64,000 nucleotides of DNA, taken from positions 7,688,522-7,752,521 of the forward strand of contig CM034608.1 of assembly GCA_020091685.1 (NCBI GenBank), written 5' to 3'. How positions within the stretch are numbered: position 1 is the stretch's first letter; each line of letters begins with the position of its first letter. The DNA is from Lutjanus erythropterus (Eukaryota; Chordata; Actinopteri; Lutjaniformes; Lutjanidae). A model generated the notes under the pieces. That model was not told the origin of the DNA and ran no database searches. It saw nothing but the letters and a program-made list of their open reading frames with translations. Shown here piece after piece: positions 35,879 to 48,412 of the stretch. A program made the translations under genes and the position numbers.

Positions 35879-37911
35879 TAGGGATGCACTGGTAGGCTTT
35901 TTTAAAGGTCATAGCCATATCCAGTATGTTTGTACACGTAATGCCCAATAATGATCCCAAGATATGTTTTTTGAAAGGATCTATCATTTCTTGACAGGCG
36001 AATAGGCTTTTCAGTCTATTTATCCCTCTAAATACCAGGCCTGCCTGGGCAGTCTTCAATTTCATGAACAAAGAAAAATAACTTGTGCAATATATGTTTA
36101 TTTCACCAACACAAATCTGATAGCAGAGAAGATTTTAGTATGGAGAGCAAGTTCTTCACACGTCTACACTTTGTATGATACATATGGGCCTTAAATAATT
36201 CACACTATAAGGGAGGGTAGACACAGTGTCCATGACTAACTCCCAAGACTGGAGAGACCATTTCACATCCATGCTTATTATGTAGATATAGTATTTCTAA
36301 GGTTCAAGGTTCTTTAAGCTTATCTACCAGGCAGCCCGGACCTACTCGCTCAAAGTATGCCAAGTGTGACGGTCCCTGAGGCCCGTCAGCTTCCTTAACT
36401 GTGACAATACATATAAATACATGCTCTTCACAATCATGAAGGCTGAAAGACTCCACAAGAGGCTGACATGTACAGAGTTCTCACGTTTTTTTTCTGATTA
36501 AATTTGATTAATTTAAAGTCGTGTTTCTGTCAACCTGATAAATGTCAGTCCAATATTCACCCTCCTTTTAGCTCGGTTTTGGTCTCCATCTGTCTTACCA
36601 GCAGGACAAAAAATATCTGTCTCCTGTAGCTAAAGAGCTCAAGCCCAAAATCAGCAATTTTTCAGTAGAAGCCTGGCCCAAGAACGACACCAATATTACT
36701 TTAAGCTCTCTCTGTAGGAGTAATCACACTGATTCGCCATTAGAAAGGCGTCATTAGAAAAAAAAACCCATTGTTTTCCTATGATAATGCGCAGCTGGCG
36801 TGCGCTCCTCTCTGATATGCCTCTCTCTGATGCACACTCCCTCTGTGGTGCGTGCTCTCTCTGATACAAGTGAAGCAACATAATCCAGCAGCAAATAAAT
36901 AAATGCCTTTCTTTGCACTGCACATGACCAGTTGGTTTGTTGTTTGTAGTGGCAATCAAATCAAAACACTTCCAAAATACAGCCAAATCAACTTTTAGGA
37001 AATCCCGATGCTCCAACTTCTCCCTGATGCTCTGCATGGACGGTCGACTTTCATGACAGTTAAATGTCATGTGTAATGCACATGAATAAAATGGTATGTA
37101 ATGTTGCTGTCGGGCGCAAACTCAATATCTCATACTTTGACATTTTTATTTTTCTTCATAAATAAGTGCAAGTTATCACCCTTTATGTCTGTCTGTGAGT
37201 TTTACAAACGTTAAACCAGTGTTGATCGGTGTTAAAAAAAGGAACCTGGTAGCTCAGTTGGCAGAACTGAGTCCTCTGCAGTGGCCGTTGTTTCGACTCC
37301 TGCCTACAGTCCCTGCTGCCTGTCATTCCCTCTTTCCTGTCCTAACTTAAGCTTTCCTATAAATTAAAGGTATGAAAGCCCAAAAGTATTTAAAGAGAAA
37401 AGTATTTAATTTCCTGAAAGTTAGCAGTGTAGGGCCTACAAAGTTTCTGCCCGACAGTGATATGTGTAATATTTATAATATACTCTCTAACAATATTTCA
37501 CACACTGGCCTACGAGTGTCCTGCGCATATATGGGCACAATGAAAGGAGACAACTTTAATGAGCCCAAATTCAACCCATTTCTGGTCTATTTAAAAATGC
37601 CAGAGTGGAGGCACAAACACGACTACAAACAGCAACTGACAAATCCTGCATATTCTCCCTTTCAGATCAAACATATGACTCCATGCAACTTTAAAGATCA
37701 ATGTAACACCAGGCTGAAAAGCAGTGTGTTGCTGCCCTCTCTGGTTGAAAGTGTCAAGCCTGCTTCACCTTTGACCTGGCCAGAGACAAGCTTTGTTGCA
37801 CCTGTTATGTCCTGAGGTACATGTATGCATCATTATTAGAGCAAGGAGAGAAATTCAATCTCTGGAGCTCAGCAAGAACACCACATTTTTTACAGTTTCA
37901 GTGCATCCCTA
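35879..37911. mobile_element. possible hAT-like element bounded by 13-bp perfect TIRs
   Basis: TAGGGATGCACTG at 35879-35891 is matched by CAGTGCATCCCTA at 37899-37911. TAGGGATGCAC-type ends are typical of hAT-like fish elements. The flanking eight bases (ACAAATGT; GCAATTAT) do not form an 8-bp target duplication, so the two ends may belong to different insertions. The interior carries no recognisable transposase, and a SINE sits inside it. Confidence 0.4.
37244..37395 (+). mobile_element. tRNA-derived SINE, plus strand
   Basis: ACCTGGTAGCTCAGTTGGCA carries a clear A box. GTTTCGACTCC is a B-box-like segment, followed by TGCCTGTCATTCCCTCTTTC and a tail with TAAATTAAAGGTATGAAAGC CC. It shares its body (TGAGTCCTCTGCAGTGGCCG) with the minus-strand copy at 25511. 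Not a tRNA gene. Confidence 0.8.
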
Positions 37912-38676
37912 GCAATTATCTAAAGTAGGCTTTTGTAAAGCCTTAGCCTGGGTCCAAACTTTTGAATCCGCCCACTCCACTCTCATTCTCTGAATATGGA
38001 AATGATGTGTTCATTCCTCTCAAATATCTAAAATTAGATACATTTGAGTTACTGGGTTATTAGCACTTTTTTGTTAACTTTTCCGACTTCAACAGGTACA
38101 GTTGATTTCAAATGTGTTTTGGGTCCAGGGTCAGGAGACAAATAATGTATCCATATCAAAGGACCATGCGGCTGCCTTCAAAAACAGACAGAGTTTCATA
38201 AATGTTTAAATTTCCTTCTGCCTCACAGAACGAGGACTTAAAAGACAGTGAACATAAAAGTAGTGACATGATACAGCTGAAAAAGTGAATCAAGATGAGA
38301 TAAGTCCACTGTGTGACTGGTGTTTTGTAGATTTTCAAAGCACAGCCTGTAAATCAAATAGAATTTCACCAGTTAAGGCTTTAACAGTAACTCCAGTCCT
38401 GTTGCAGATTTATGTAACATGTTTGTTGGTGATTTTATCCACTGATAAGTCAACAGGCTTGATGTAAAGCCACTGTATCAGTGTCAACTGTCATTTATAT
38501 GTACAAATAGTTTCAGTCTCTAAGATAACTGAGGGTTTTGAGTGCATCCATTAATCTAGTTTGGAAAAATGTTAACGTAGACCTATGCATATTCAGGACA
38601 TGATGCAAACAGTATCTGGAAAATAATGCTCTCACTTCAACCACTAACAGACTTAAAATTCAGGATGCATCTGTGT

Positions 38677-38678
<2 letters not shown>

Positions 38679-38751
<73 letters not shown>
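38679..38751 (+). repeat. (GT)n microsatellite
   Basis: About 36 uninterrupted GT units. The Cys/Val open frame through it is an artefact. Confidence 0.97.
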
Positions 38752-38754
<3 letters not shown>

Positions 38755-39784
38755 CAGAAGGAGCCAGATAACAAGACAGAAGGAGATAGAAAGACATTCA
38801 GACAGATGCGAGCTGGAGTGCGTCCTCTCAGTGGAATTACTCTCCGTTAAAACAATCTAATCTGGAAGGAATCGCAGCCGCACAGATGAGAGCTTTTGTT
38901 TTCCGAGTTGAGCATCAGGCGCGACACCTCCCTTTAGAGAGGAGATGAGAAAAGGAGGAGGGGAACAAAAAAAAAGAGTATGTCCATTGTTAAACATTGC
39001 AGGGTGCAACATTTTAGTGGAAAATGGTAACCACATAGTAAATCTTTACTTTTGCGTTGATTTAGATTTGTTTTTTAAAGTCTTTCTAGTAAACGGAAGG
39101 ATAAAATTTTCTTTTATGAGTTGAGGGAGCTCATAAACCTCTTTTTTACCAAAAGGCCTTTAGGACTAACTCAAAAATGCTTTGCCATAAACAAGTTATT
39201 GTACCAATATAATAACCTAGTTTCCACAATACTTACTACCTTACCTAAGGAATATTTTTTTTTCATTTAAAGGATAAGGCAGATATATTGTTATGGTCAT
39301 CAGATCCCATGAAAAGACTCTCTTGTCTCTTAATACTTGACAGTGACTTGAATGTGAATTTTCTCTGACAACAGCCTTGAGCCCATTGGTTCCTACTGAA
39401 GATGTAAATGTTAAAAAAAAAAAAAGAATTCCAAATATATAGTATAGCATATAATTTCTTTTTAAAACAAATGGCTCAGTAATTTCCTAAAACAGCTGGG
39501 CACTGTAGTTTTTAGCAAATGTTAACTCAAACAGGGATAAACAGTGCGTTTGTTGGGGACTATTTTCAGGTGTGGATTAACACACATTTGGTTCTCTAGT
39601 GAGTATTTCTGGCAGCAGGATGTTGGACGTGAGATTGAGTCAAAATAAACTGGTGTGAGTGTGTGTTCATGGTAATGAAGGAACATGTCATCCAGAGCAG
39701 AGTGGCTCACTGACGTGTTTAGTAATTTTCAGACAATAATAGAGCTCCATGGCACAGAGGAATAAGATGATGAAGTGAGACAGA

Positions 39785-40145
39785 TGCTGTTAGCACCCAT
39801 GTTTCTGTGGCCAACAATACTATTTGCACCCAGGTTATAAAAAAAACTAACGTGGATATTTAAAGAGACAACAACCATGATCTTTTCCTAAACCTAACCA
39901 AGTAGTTTTGTTACCTAAACCTAACTAGACTATGACTGAAAACTTTTTTCTTTTCTTTTCTTCTGTTTTGTTTAAGGAAAATAATAAGTCAACTTAGTCT
40001 AAAAATCTGTACTTTAACCAATTCATCCACCACGACCTCCTCTCTACAGAGACTTTGTAATTCTCTAAACTAGGGGTCGGGTGTAAATAGCCAAATAGCT
40101 GCTGTGCGACTATTCTCACTGCGGTGGAAATAAACACTCAAATAA
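39785..40145. repeat. related copy of the GTGCAAATAG repeat family
   Basis: TGTGGCCAACAATACTATTT followed by GCACCCAGGTT at the left and GTGTAAATAGCCAAATAGC at the right are inverted versions of words in the 20750-21730 cluster. No coding capacity. Confidence 0.45.
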
Positions 40146-41544
40146 GATATATCAGCCTTTGAATACATACACAGTTCTTGTTAGTGGGATGAATTTGGCG
40201 TTGAATTTTATCTTTTCATGATGTTTCATGGCAATAAAATATATAATAACCATATCCTTTGACAACAGAAGCCAGACATTCCTAATAAACGTAAGCAGCC
40301 ACACAAGAACTTTGCCTAAATAAAAATTTTGAAGAATTATGATTAATTTTCCAAATTGTCTCATCATAGAATAGCTGAAGAAGAGTACATTTCCAACCAG
40401 TTTTCATCGTGCTAAGGATTTATTTTACACAGGACCGGAAAAATACTACGATTCTGTACGGAACTTCTATAAAAATCCATAAACAAATCTGTTTCCAGTA
40501 AAGCAAAAGTTTGGATTTTGGAGACATGGTTTTTGCAAAACTGCAACAAAATATCAGATTAATCAAGTTATAATTTTACTGATTTTGTTGTTTTATTGAA
40601 GTCACTTCAGCTGAGGTAAACATTTCAATCTCTATCAGCTCCCTGTGTCCATTAATGCCAAAGTTCCCTTGAGCGAGACGCTGAACCCTCCCCGCTGCTG
40701 GCTGTACTGTGCTCAGGTGAAATGTAGATAAATGCAAACATGTCTCAGAGACACTCAATGTGAACGCTGATGAATAAAGCAACAGCCATCACTATATTAA
40801 CCCTATATTTATTCATTTAGACCTTCACAACTCGTTCACACCTCCTCATCACAGAAACTTTTCATGAGTTAACTCCATGATGACCCCGTCTCGTCGTCAC
40901 ATGTCGATAGCAGCTCGGCCTTCTCTTTGACCTGATATTAAAGGGCCATCCAGGAGGGAGGGATGATGGAGGGAAGCGATGGAAGCAGCTGACAGCCTCA
41001 TTAATCAGACGCCGAGACAGAGGGGTGCCGGCCTTGCCTCTGACATGAGACATGACAGCTCCGACATTGACTTGTTGCTCGCGCTGTAGCAAGGTGCTTC
41101 GGTTTGCATCCCCAGCAAACACCCCCACCACCACCCCTTAACCACTGCTTCCCCACAAAGGTCAGACTCATAAAACACCCAACTGCACCTGTTGACTCTG
41201 CTGATGATGTTTATTTTTTTTCACTGAGCGTGCCTCCTGCTTTATTAGCTGCACATTAGCTGTTGATTTTATTGGCGTTAATTTTTCCCACAACCCGCAC
41301 TGCTCTTCAGCTGCCTCCTTTTGCTTTTGTTTTGTCAGTCAGTCAGTCCATCTTTTTGCCTGCTCCCTGCACATTTTAACGAGGAGTGTTGTACAATGAC
41401 ATGCTATTTATACAGAAAGTGTGTTTAATTTTTCAATAAAGATAACTGCACAAAAAACTAGCAAGCTGTGTGATTTTATTTTGAAGTTTTTACTTTGAAG
41501 CAGGAAACATGACATTGTAGAGGTTCTGTTACTGACCACTTAAA

Positions 41545-43235
41545 AGGTATGTGGACACCCCTGTCCACTGATATATAATCAGAGTGTGTCTCCAACTTTA
41601 TGGCAACTGTTTTGGGTTTGTCCCTCTCCTGTTTCAACCTGACACTGCAGTGACAATACAGAAGCCCTAATAGACAAGTGAGAAATAACCTCAAGTTTGT
41701 TTAAAAAATATTACTACTGCAACTTTGTTCTCCACCCTACATTCTTCTTCACAGAGTGTCCCAACAAACATAGCAAAAGCTGTCAGTCAGTATGGTGCAG
41801 TGGGAGACAGACAGATGCTGTGCTGCTGCCAGAGGAGTGCTAACCGAGATTACAGCAAGTATGGGAATAAACTACAAAATAACCGATTTGTGTGTAGTTT
41901 TCATTTTCCCACTGATGACCTGAATAACTCACTAAATGTGTTGCTAGTCATTTAATTCATATATTAAAATATTTTGGCATTAAAAAGAGACCCATGGCTA
42001 TAAAGAGGCGAAGTCCCTCCCCTTCCAGTGTGCCCCATGGGATTTTACTTTGGAAAAATTATGAACAGTTGTCAGTGGCAAAAGACAAATCATTTTTTGA
42101 CCTTGTTTGAATTGAACTTCACAGTTTGTGGTAGGTTTGTTGTAGTGTAATTTTGTATGTAACCGCTCAGTGAAATACATCCCTGGTCTCGCAAAATTTC
42201 ATCGTCATCGTCATCTTACCTGAGGTGTTTTATTCAGCGACTCCTGGTCCTTTTATCACCTGGGAAGTGAAAGAACAAGGACCCGCTGCTCACATGACCA
42301 CATTCTGATACAAAAGCACACAGGCATGTAACTTCAGTGGCTAACGTTAGCTTTTGGAGGGAGAAAATCATGATGTCACTTCCACAACTATTGTGTGTGT
42401 GTGTGTGTAGTCTTTCAAATTACATCTTCACAGTCTTATATTTCAGTTTTATGACAAAAATCAACTTTCTTGACTTGTAAAACATCATATGTGGAATTTG
42501 TGGCATAATTCAAAGGGGTCAGAAAATTATTTGTCTCTGGCCATTGACTATAATTCATATTTTTTTGTGAAGTAAGGTCTCATGGTTGTCCACCAGAAGG
42601 GGAGGCACTTCAGTTCTCTATAAGCAGGTAAACCAGAGGGATTGTTTTGCGTCTATAATTAGCACAGGTGCTCTGTCACAATACCAAATCTGACTAGTGA
42701 TTATATATGTATTTTTTTTTCATCAGAATTATTGTGCAGACAATTCAATAGTGACTGGATGTTGGTAAGGACATGTCCCTATCATCCCTACCCAATTTTA
42801 TGTCTTTGATTTCCATTTCTGTCATAGTCTGCCAATAGATCCCCATAAATCTTAACCACTGGACCTTTAAGGAACTTAGAAGGATTCTGGCAAAACCTTT
42901 CTTCATCTATTTTTATGTGATAAACACAGGAGAGGAAACAATTTAGATCAAACTTAGAAAATGGATCACCAGAATTAAGAGCTTGATTGGTCTGCACAAA
43001 GCCCAGACCTTAACCCTATCCACATACCTTTGGCATGAACTGGAACTTCAGCTGTGAGCCAGACCTTATCAGCCAACATCAGCGCTGCACCTCAGTACTC
43101 TTGTGGCTGAATGGGACCAAATCCCTGTTTTTTTTCCAGAAGAGTGCAGGCTGTTATAGCAACAGATTAATGCCCAGAGTTTTGGAATGAAATGTTCAGC
43201 ACTAACATTGTTCAACTGTCCACATACTTTTGGCC
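41545..43235 (+). mobile_element. Tc1/mariner-like DNA transposon remnant, interrupted
   Basis: The left end (AAAAGGTATGTGGACACCCC) and right end (TGTCCACATACTTTTGGCC) form an imperfect terminal inverted repeat about 1.7 kb apart. Near 42990-43130 the + strand reads TYLWHELELQL, stop, ARPYQPTS and LVAEWDQIP. This is the pattern at the C-terminal end of Tc1-type transposases (H-LW-EL ... L..EW..IP). An in-frame stop and an inserted second element (about 42580-42871) show it is dead. It encodes no intact protein. Confidence 0.6.
42580..42871 (-). mobile_element. nested TTAAAGGTCCAGTGG-type MITE
   Basis: Read on the minus strand from 42871, the text TTAAAGGTCCAGTGGTTAAG then ATTTATGGGGATCTATTGGC matches the common fish repeat start also seen near 3974. 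It sits inside the Tc1-like remnant. The left limit is approximate. Confidence 0.55.
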
Positions 43236-45879
43236 TCAAACTGCAGAAACTGCATGATCAACTAGTTTCCTGCCATGTATGGCACAGACGACCCACACAA
43301 TTCTCAGCCTAGATTCATTTCAGCTCAAAATCATTTATTATTGTCTGTCAATTTTCTGCCTTCGCCAAAGCAAAGATACAGAAGCAGCAACAAAACACAC
43401 TTACCCAGAATACAGCAGATGCTATCAAGTTCAACAAGAGCACTGCAGCTTTCATATTGTAAGTGGAAAATACTGTTCTGAGCTGTTGTATTTTCTAAAC
43501 CGCTTATCTTGTTCAGTGTCGTACTGCAGCTGAAGGAAGCTATTCTACCATGCACAGGACGAGAGGGAGGGTCTGCTGGACAGGTCACTGTCCCATCCTG
43601 TCTCATAATGGGACTCAGGAGTTTAGAGGCAACTGACAACGGAGATATCTTGTTCCTCTCTTAAAAATAATGTCTAGTTTGGTGTTATTTTTCAATGTTT
43701 GTGTTGTGTTTACTCCATGTTTTGAGCAATGCAAAGCTTTTTAAAGCAAATTATCATCTATGATTTTCAGTGTTGAACTGAAGGGCTGGCTGTCTGAGGA
43801 GCAGGAGCAAAAACAATTAAAAAAGGTCAATGGCACAGCAAAAATTGGTATGCATTCAAGGTGAAACAGTTCTAATTCCTGGTTTAGATTATTTGTTTTA
43901 TTGCAGAGGTCACTTGACAACATTTTGTCCACTGGATGAGCACTTTAGAGGACACTTTATCGTATTTTGTCCAGTATGAGGGCACTTTACCACATATTGT
44001 GTACTAGAAGGGCACTGTAGAGGGCACTATATCATATTTTATCTATCATGGGGAGCATCCAAGAGGGCTCTTTTGTGTTGTTTTTTCAAATATGGGGACA
44101 CCAGGAGGTGCGATTGTCCCCCTCCCTGCCTTGGGTCCACCAGTGATGAGTTTGGTCTATACAAATAAGCCTGGATTGACTTCATCTATTTATGGAGAAA
44201 AGTTGCCAATCATCTTTAGGTTCCAGCTTCTCAAATGTGAGTATTCTCTATTTTTGATCATTATAAATTTCACATTTTTTTATTTTTGAACTCTGGTTGG
44301 ACAAAACACTTGGGATGTGGGAAACTGCACAATGAAAACATGAATTGGTTGCAGCCCTAATTTCAAATTCACTTTAACCTGCATGTGGTCCAACTGGTCC
44401 ACTGAGCTGGCTGTGAAATATTAAATATCAGCATGTCACAAGCTTGTCTTTTTGATGGCTGCACGCAGGATGATTATAGGTTACAGCACCGACTTTGTGT
44501 TGAATTTGTTTGGTATGTCTTTTGTAACGAGAAAACAGCTCTGACATGTATTTTCCTGGTGCAGCAGGGTCTCCAGCTCTGTCTTTGTATTATGCTGAAA
44601 GTGGTGAACAGGCCTGTGCCAACCAGAACTGCCTACGACAGGCTGATTCTGCCCTCAGCAGTGATCTCTGAGACATGAGGACAAGGCTTTGGGTTAGTGC
44701 CAGTGACCATATTATACTCTGCCAAATAATAATCTACTGTTTTCCTTTAGTGAAAGTAAAGTTTAAAATTATTTCTGGGATGTCCTGAGATAAGAGGGCT
44801 GATCAATGTTAGCCAGCTGTCTCTGTGTGACTGTTTCAGTTCAGTTTCCACCAGCTTTACTTTTATTACTATTTGATATGTAATTAAAATGTATTTTTAA
44901 ATGTGCATATAATAACATTTTTTTGAAAATAATTATGAGGCTATGAAAAATGCTGATTAAATCTGCACATGCACAACCCAAACTGTGTTAACATGATATG
45001 TGGTCACCTTATATTGCACCCACATGTAAATTTGTTGCTTTATTTTTAATTAGTCTACTGCAGTGAGCCATGACAAAGTTTCTACATGGGACTTATACTA
45101 CAAAGATGTTGTTTGGCCATGTACAGTGTGGTGGGAAATGTAATAATTTCTGCTGGTCATTGACCTCCAGATGACACCAATTACTTTGCTCTCACTTGTA
45201 CTCTCTCTATAATAGAGCAATATTATATGAATTAGTCTGTCAGGAGGTGTAAGCTGTACTTTTCAGGGTGACTTTGCAAAATATATGTACCTAAGTTCAC
45301 TTCTCTCCAAATGATTTAAAGTTTGGCAGCACATTTAATTTACCACTTAAATACTGAGCATGATCATCTGTGTTAATTAAAACATCACTATTGTCATATT
45401 TTGAAGGATTCTTTAATCATGAGCATTCTGCTGCTATAATAGATTGCGCTCTTCTGAGGTCTGACCAGTCAAGTTCTTCCACACCAAACGGGGTGTAAGT
45501 AATCTGAGCTGAAGAAAAAGGGCTATTTATTTTTTTCAATAACGATTTTAGAACTTGTGATAAAAGCCAGAATCATTTTTTAAAAACTATTTGAACACTT
45601 TAAAAATATCCTGTATTTTCTTGGCTATAACCCCCTGTACAATGTCTTCAAAGCTCCTTTCTTAATTAATATTATAATATTTTTACTTTTCTAAAAAAAA
45701 AAAATCCTACACTTTTTTTTCATCAATAAAAATGAACATTAAAAGGGATTAATTAATTAGGGAGGGATTAGGGAGGAATGGGATGAACGGTATCAATAGC
45801 AATGACATAGAAAAATTAGGAAATGATCCCCTCTTCTGGCCACTTCTTTGAACTGCAACTGCCCACTGTTATATTCCAA

Positions 45880-46750
45880 AAACTCAATCTCGAAACAGTC
45901 CCGCCCCCTGAGCAGCCATAAAACCAATCACCACTCAGAGTTTGGGCTCAATGTTCATGGGTCAAGTTTTGTCCTGAGCTTCGCCTGTCAGGTAACACAA
46001 TCGCCGCAAACTCCACAAATTAAATAGTTATGTTCACACTAAGGTGAGAGAAGGTCAACGTTATGGTCAAAGGCATTGTTTGAAAAATACATGATTTGTA
46101 GGCTGTCGTTTAGACTGAAAAAATGCCTGAAATACTAAACTCAGGACCCTAAAATTACCATAGTATATCCCGAGTTACTACTCAGCCAGCTAAAATCTGT
46201 GCCACACTTCACAAGACTGATAATTAGCTTCATAAATATCAGAAAACACAGCTTTCTTGGAAGAAATTTGCACATGCAGCTCCTTCAGAATTAAGGTACC
46301 AACACAATGTAGTTGAAAGTTGTATTAATTTTAGACTAACTGTTTGCGTTTTCTTTCGGTGTCTAAATTGGAAGTAGTTTCGCTAAGTGATGGTAACGAT
46401 AACCAACTTTTGAGACTGACACTGTGTGTTAGCTAGCTTAACGTTACAGTTACCAACCGTCGTTTCTAACGTTACTCCGCAGCTCATAACAAACAAATAA
46501 GTTGCAAAATTTCGTTGTTTAACGAATGTGTAGTCTTTAAAGTGTTTTAAGGAAACCTCAGTAACCTGTTGCAGTCTGCTGCTGGTGGTTTGTTGTGGTG
46601 TGTGTGCCATGGTGACACAGGGGTGGGTCTTCTGTGTGTTAAGTTTTGCGGTTTGCAAGGCAACCGACCCCCGTTGATGTGAAGTCTGCCAGTGAAATCT
46701 CTACATAAAACCTTTCCTGCTGAATCGGCCAAATAAATGTATATGGGGTA
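45880..46750 (+). promoter_or_regulatory. akna: candidate akna promoter and first non-coding exon
   Basis: CCGCCCCC (45901-45908), a CCAAT motif (AACCAATCA, about 45922-45930) and a donor-like CAG|GTAACA at 45992 come in close succession. CpG-containing sequence follows at about 46380-46720, and then a stronger donor-like GGG|GTAAGT at 46748. The first coding exon of akna begins with a splice acceptor at 54653, so at least one upstream exon must exist. The position is an inference; no initiator is proven. Confidence 0.28.
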
Positions 46751-47449
46751 AGTTTGAAATGCAGTATGATTAATACAACGTTACTGTCTTTCCACAGTAG
46801 GCTTAGTTTTTTCTGTGTACGTTGTCCTCACAAACTCAAAAGTGTCGTTTTGCTCCTCGTTGCTCAGCCCACCAGCCTGACTGGTTGGACTTGGTTCTTG
46901 GATGCTGTTGAGCGAGTCTGTCTGAAAAATGACTGGAGCTTCTGGCTGTTGCAAAGCACTGGGTATGTGCTTGAATGCAGCATATACTTTTCTACATCAA
47001 GTGTGTTGTTGCTGTAGCTTCTCCTCTAATCTAATCACTGCTTGCTTGAAACTGTGGATCAGAAGAGGCTGTTGGCTTCAGTGCAAAGCCCACATGGCTC
47101 TCATGGCAAGAGAATGTGTTTTCACATGGTCTGTGCAGGAAACAGATATTTTTTTTTTGTAAAGTAGACAGCAGCTCCACTCCAGCTGGCTGCACAGATT
47201 TGCACAATATGATGTTGACCTTTGATGGATATGTAATTGCCAGCAAAAGTAAAAGCAGTTGTATTTATTTTATTTATCCTTAAATTAACTATAAGCAAAG
47301 TCTAAAGTCATCAAAATTATTTAAGACTATAACATTTAAGCACAAATGTCATACATATTTGGTAAGTCTAGCTTGTTCAACTTGAGGATAAGATGCTTTT
47401 CTTTGTCACTTATGATAGTAAATGAAGCATCTTTCGGTTTGGGACTGTT

Positions 47450-47645
47450 GGTTGGACAAAAGAGGCAATTTGAAGACATAATTTTGTTCTCTGGTAAATT
47501 GTAATTAGCATTTTTTTTTTTTTTGACAATTTTTGGACATTGTTATAGACTAAATGATTAATCAATTAATAATATAAATAAATAAATCAGTTGATAATTT
47601 GCAGATTAATCAATGATGAAAATAAGAATGAGTTACAGCCCTGAA
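47450..47645 (-). mobile_element. hAT-type MITE relic ending TTACAGCCCTG
   Basis: ATTAATCAATTAATAATATA through GAGTTACAGCCCTG is the mirror of the fish repeat beginning CAGGGCTGCAACTAAC, known for its ATTAATCGATTAATC core. The left part is degraded and holds a T-run near 47510-47524. Confidence 0.6.
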
Positions 47646-48171
47646 GTTATTATTTAAATCAGGAAGTATCTTATCAAAGAATAAATAAACAGTAGCTGAC
47701 TAGAACTCAATGTCAGCTTTCAGTACTTGATGGTTTTCAGTTTGCTGCACTTATCACACACATTTCTGTCTTTACCAGAAAGGTATTGGAGTTTGTATTA
47801 TGTTTGTATTTCTGTTGTTGCTGCACTGATAGCTGCTGTTTCTTGACAAATATTAATCAGGGATTCATAACTTGTTGAGTAAATTGTATTTGATAAACTG
47901 TATGAATGGAAATGGAACTGGAAAGTTCAAGGAAATTGATTTTCAGAACCTTTTAGAAAATGAGTCGAGGTCATTTTCAATAAAGTGAAATTTTTAATGT
48001 GTGTCTCTGGATGTCCGAGTTCAAGAAACTCAGAAAGAAATGCAGCCTCTTGTAATTAAACTTAATTTATGTGGTATCTTTCATAAACAGAATGCAGGTG
48101 AAAACAATTAAAAATAGCAGACATAACATCAGTGCTATTCATCAGTAATATTTAGATCTTTAATTTTTTTA

Positions 48172-48412
48172 ATCAGGGCTGCAACTAACATAATTGCTTT
48201 GTCTATAAAATCTAAAATATTGAAAATGCCCATTACAATTTCCCAAAGCCCAGATGATGGCTGAGGTTGCTTGTTTTGTCCAACAAGTTGTCACTTTTGA
48301 GAACCTGGAACCAGAGAATATTTGGCATTTTTGCTTGATAAATGACTTATTGATTATTAACATTGTTGATTTTCTTCCTATAGAGAAATTAATCGGTCAA
48401 CTACTCATTTCA
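48172..48412 (+). mobile_element. hAT-type MITE relic beginning CAGGGCTGCAACTAAC
   Basis: CAGGGCTGCAACTAACATAA, then TTTCCCAAAGCCCAGATGAT, TTGTTTTGTCCAACAAG and GAACCTGGAACCAGAGAATA, are the successive landmarks of a very common fish non-autonomous element. The end, ATTAATCGGTCAACTACTCA, is partly preserved. It lies divergently to the copy at 47450-47645. Confidence 0.7.

Noticed and set aside
36696..37070. 124-codon minus-strand open frame
   Set aside because: No recognisable domain, lies inside a repeat-rich interval, and has no splice or promoter context.
37244..37395. tRNA gene on the + strand
   Set aside because: Same reasoning: tRNA-derived SINE body and tail, no cloverleaf.
38626..38850. 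74-codon open frame with Cys-Val repeats
   Set aside because: GT microsatellite translation.
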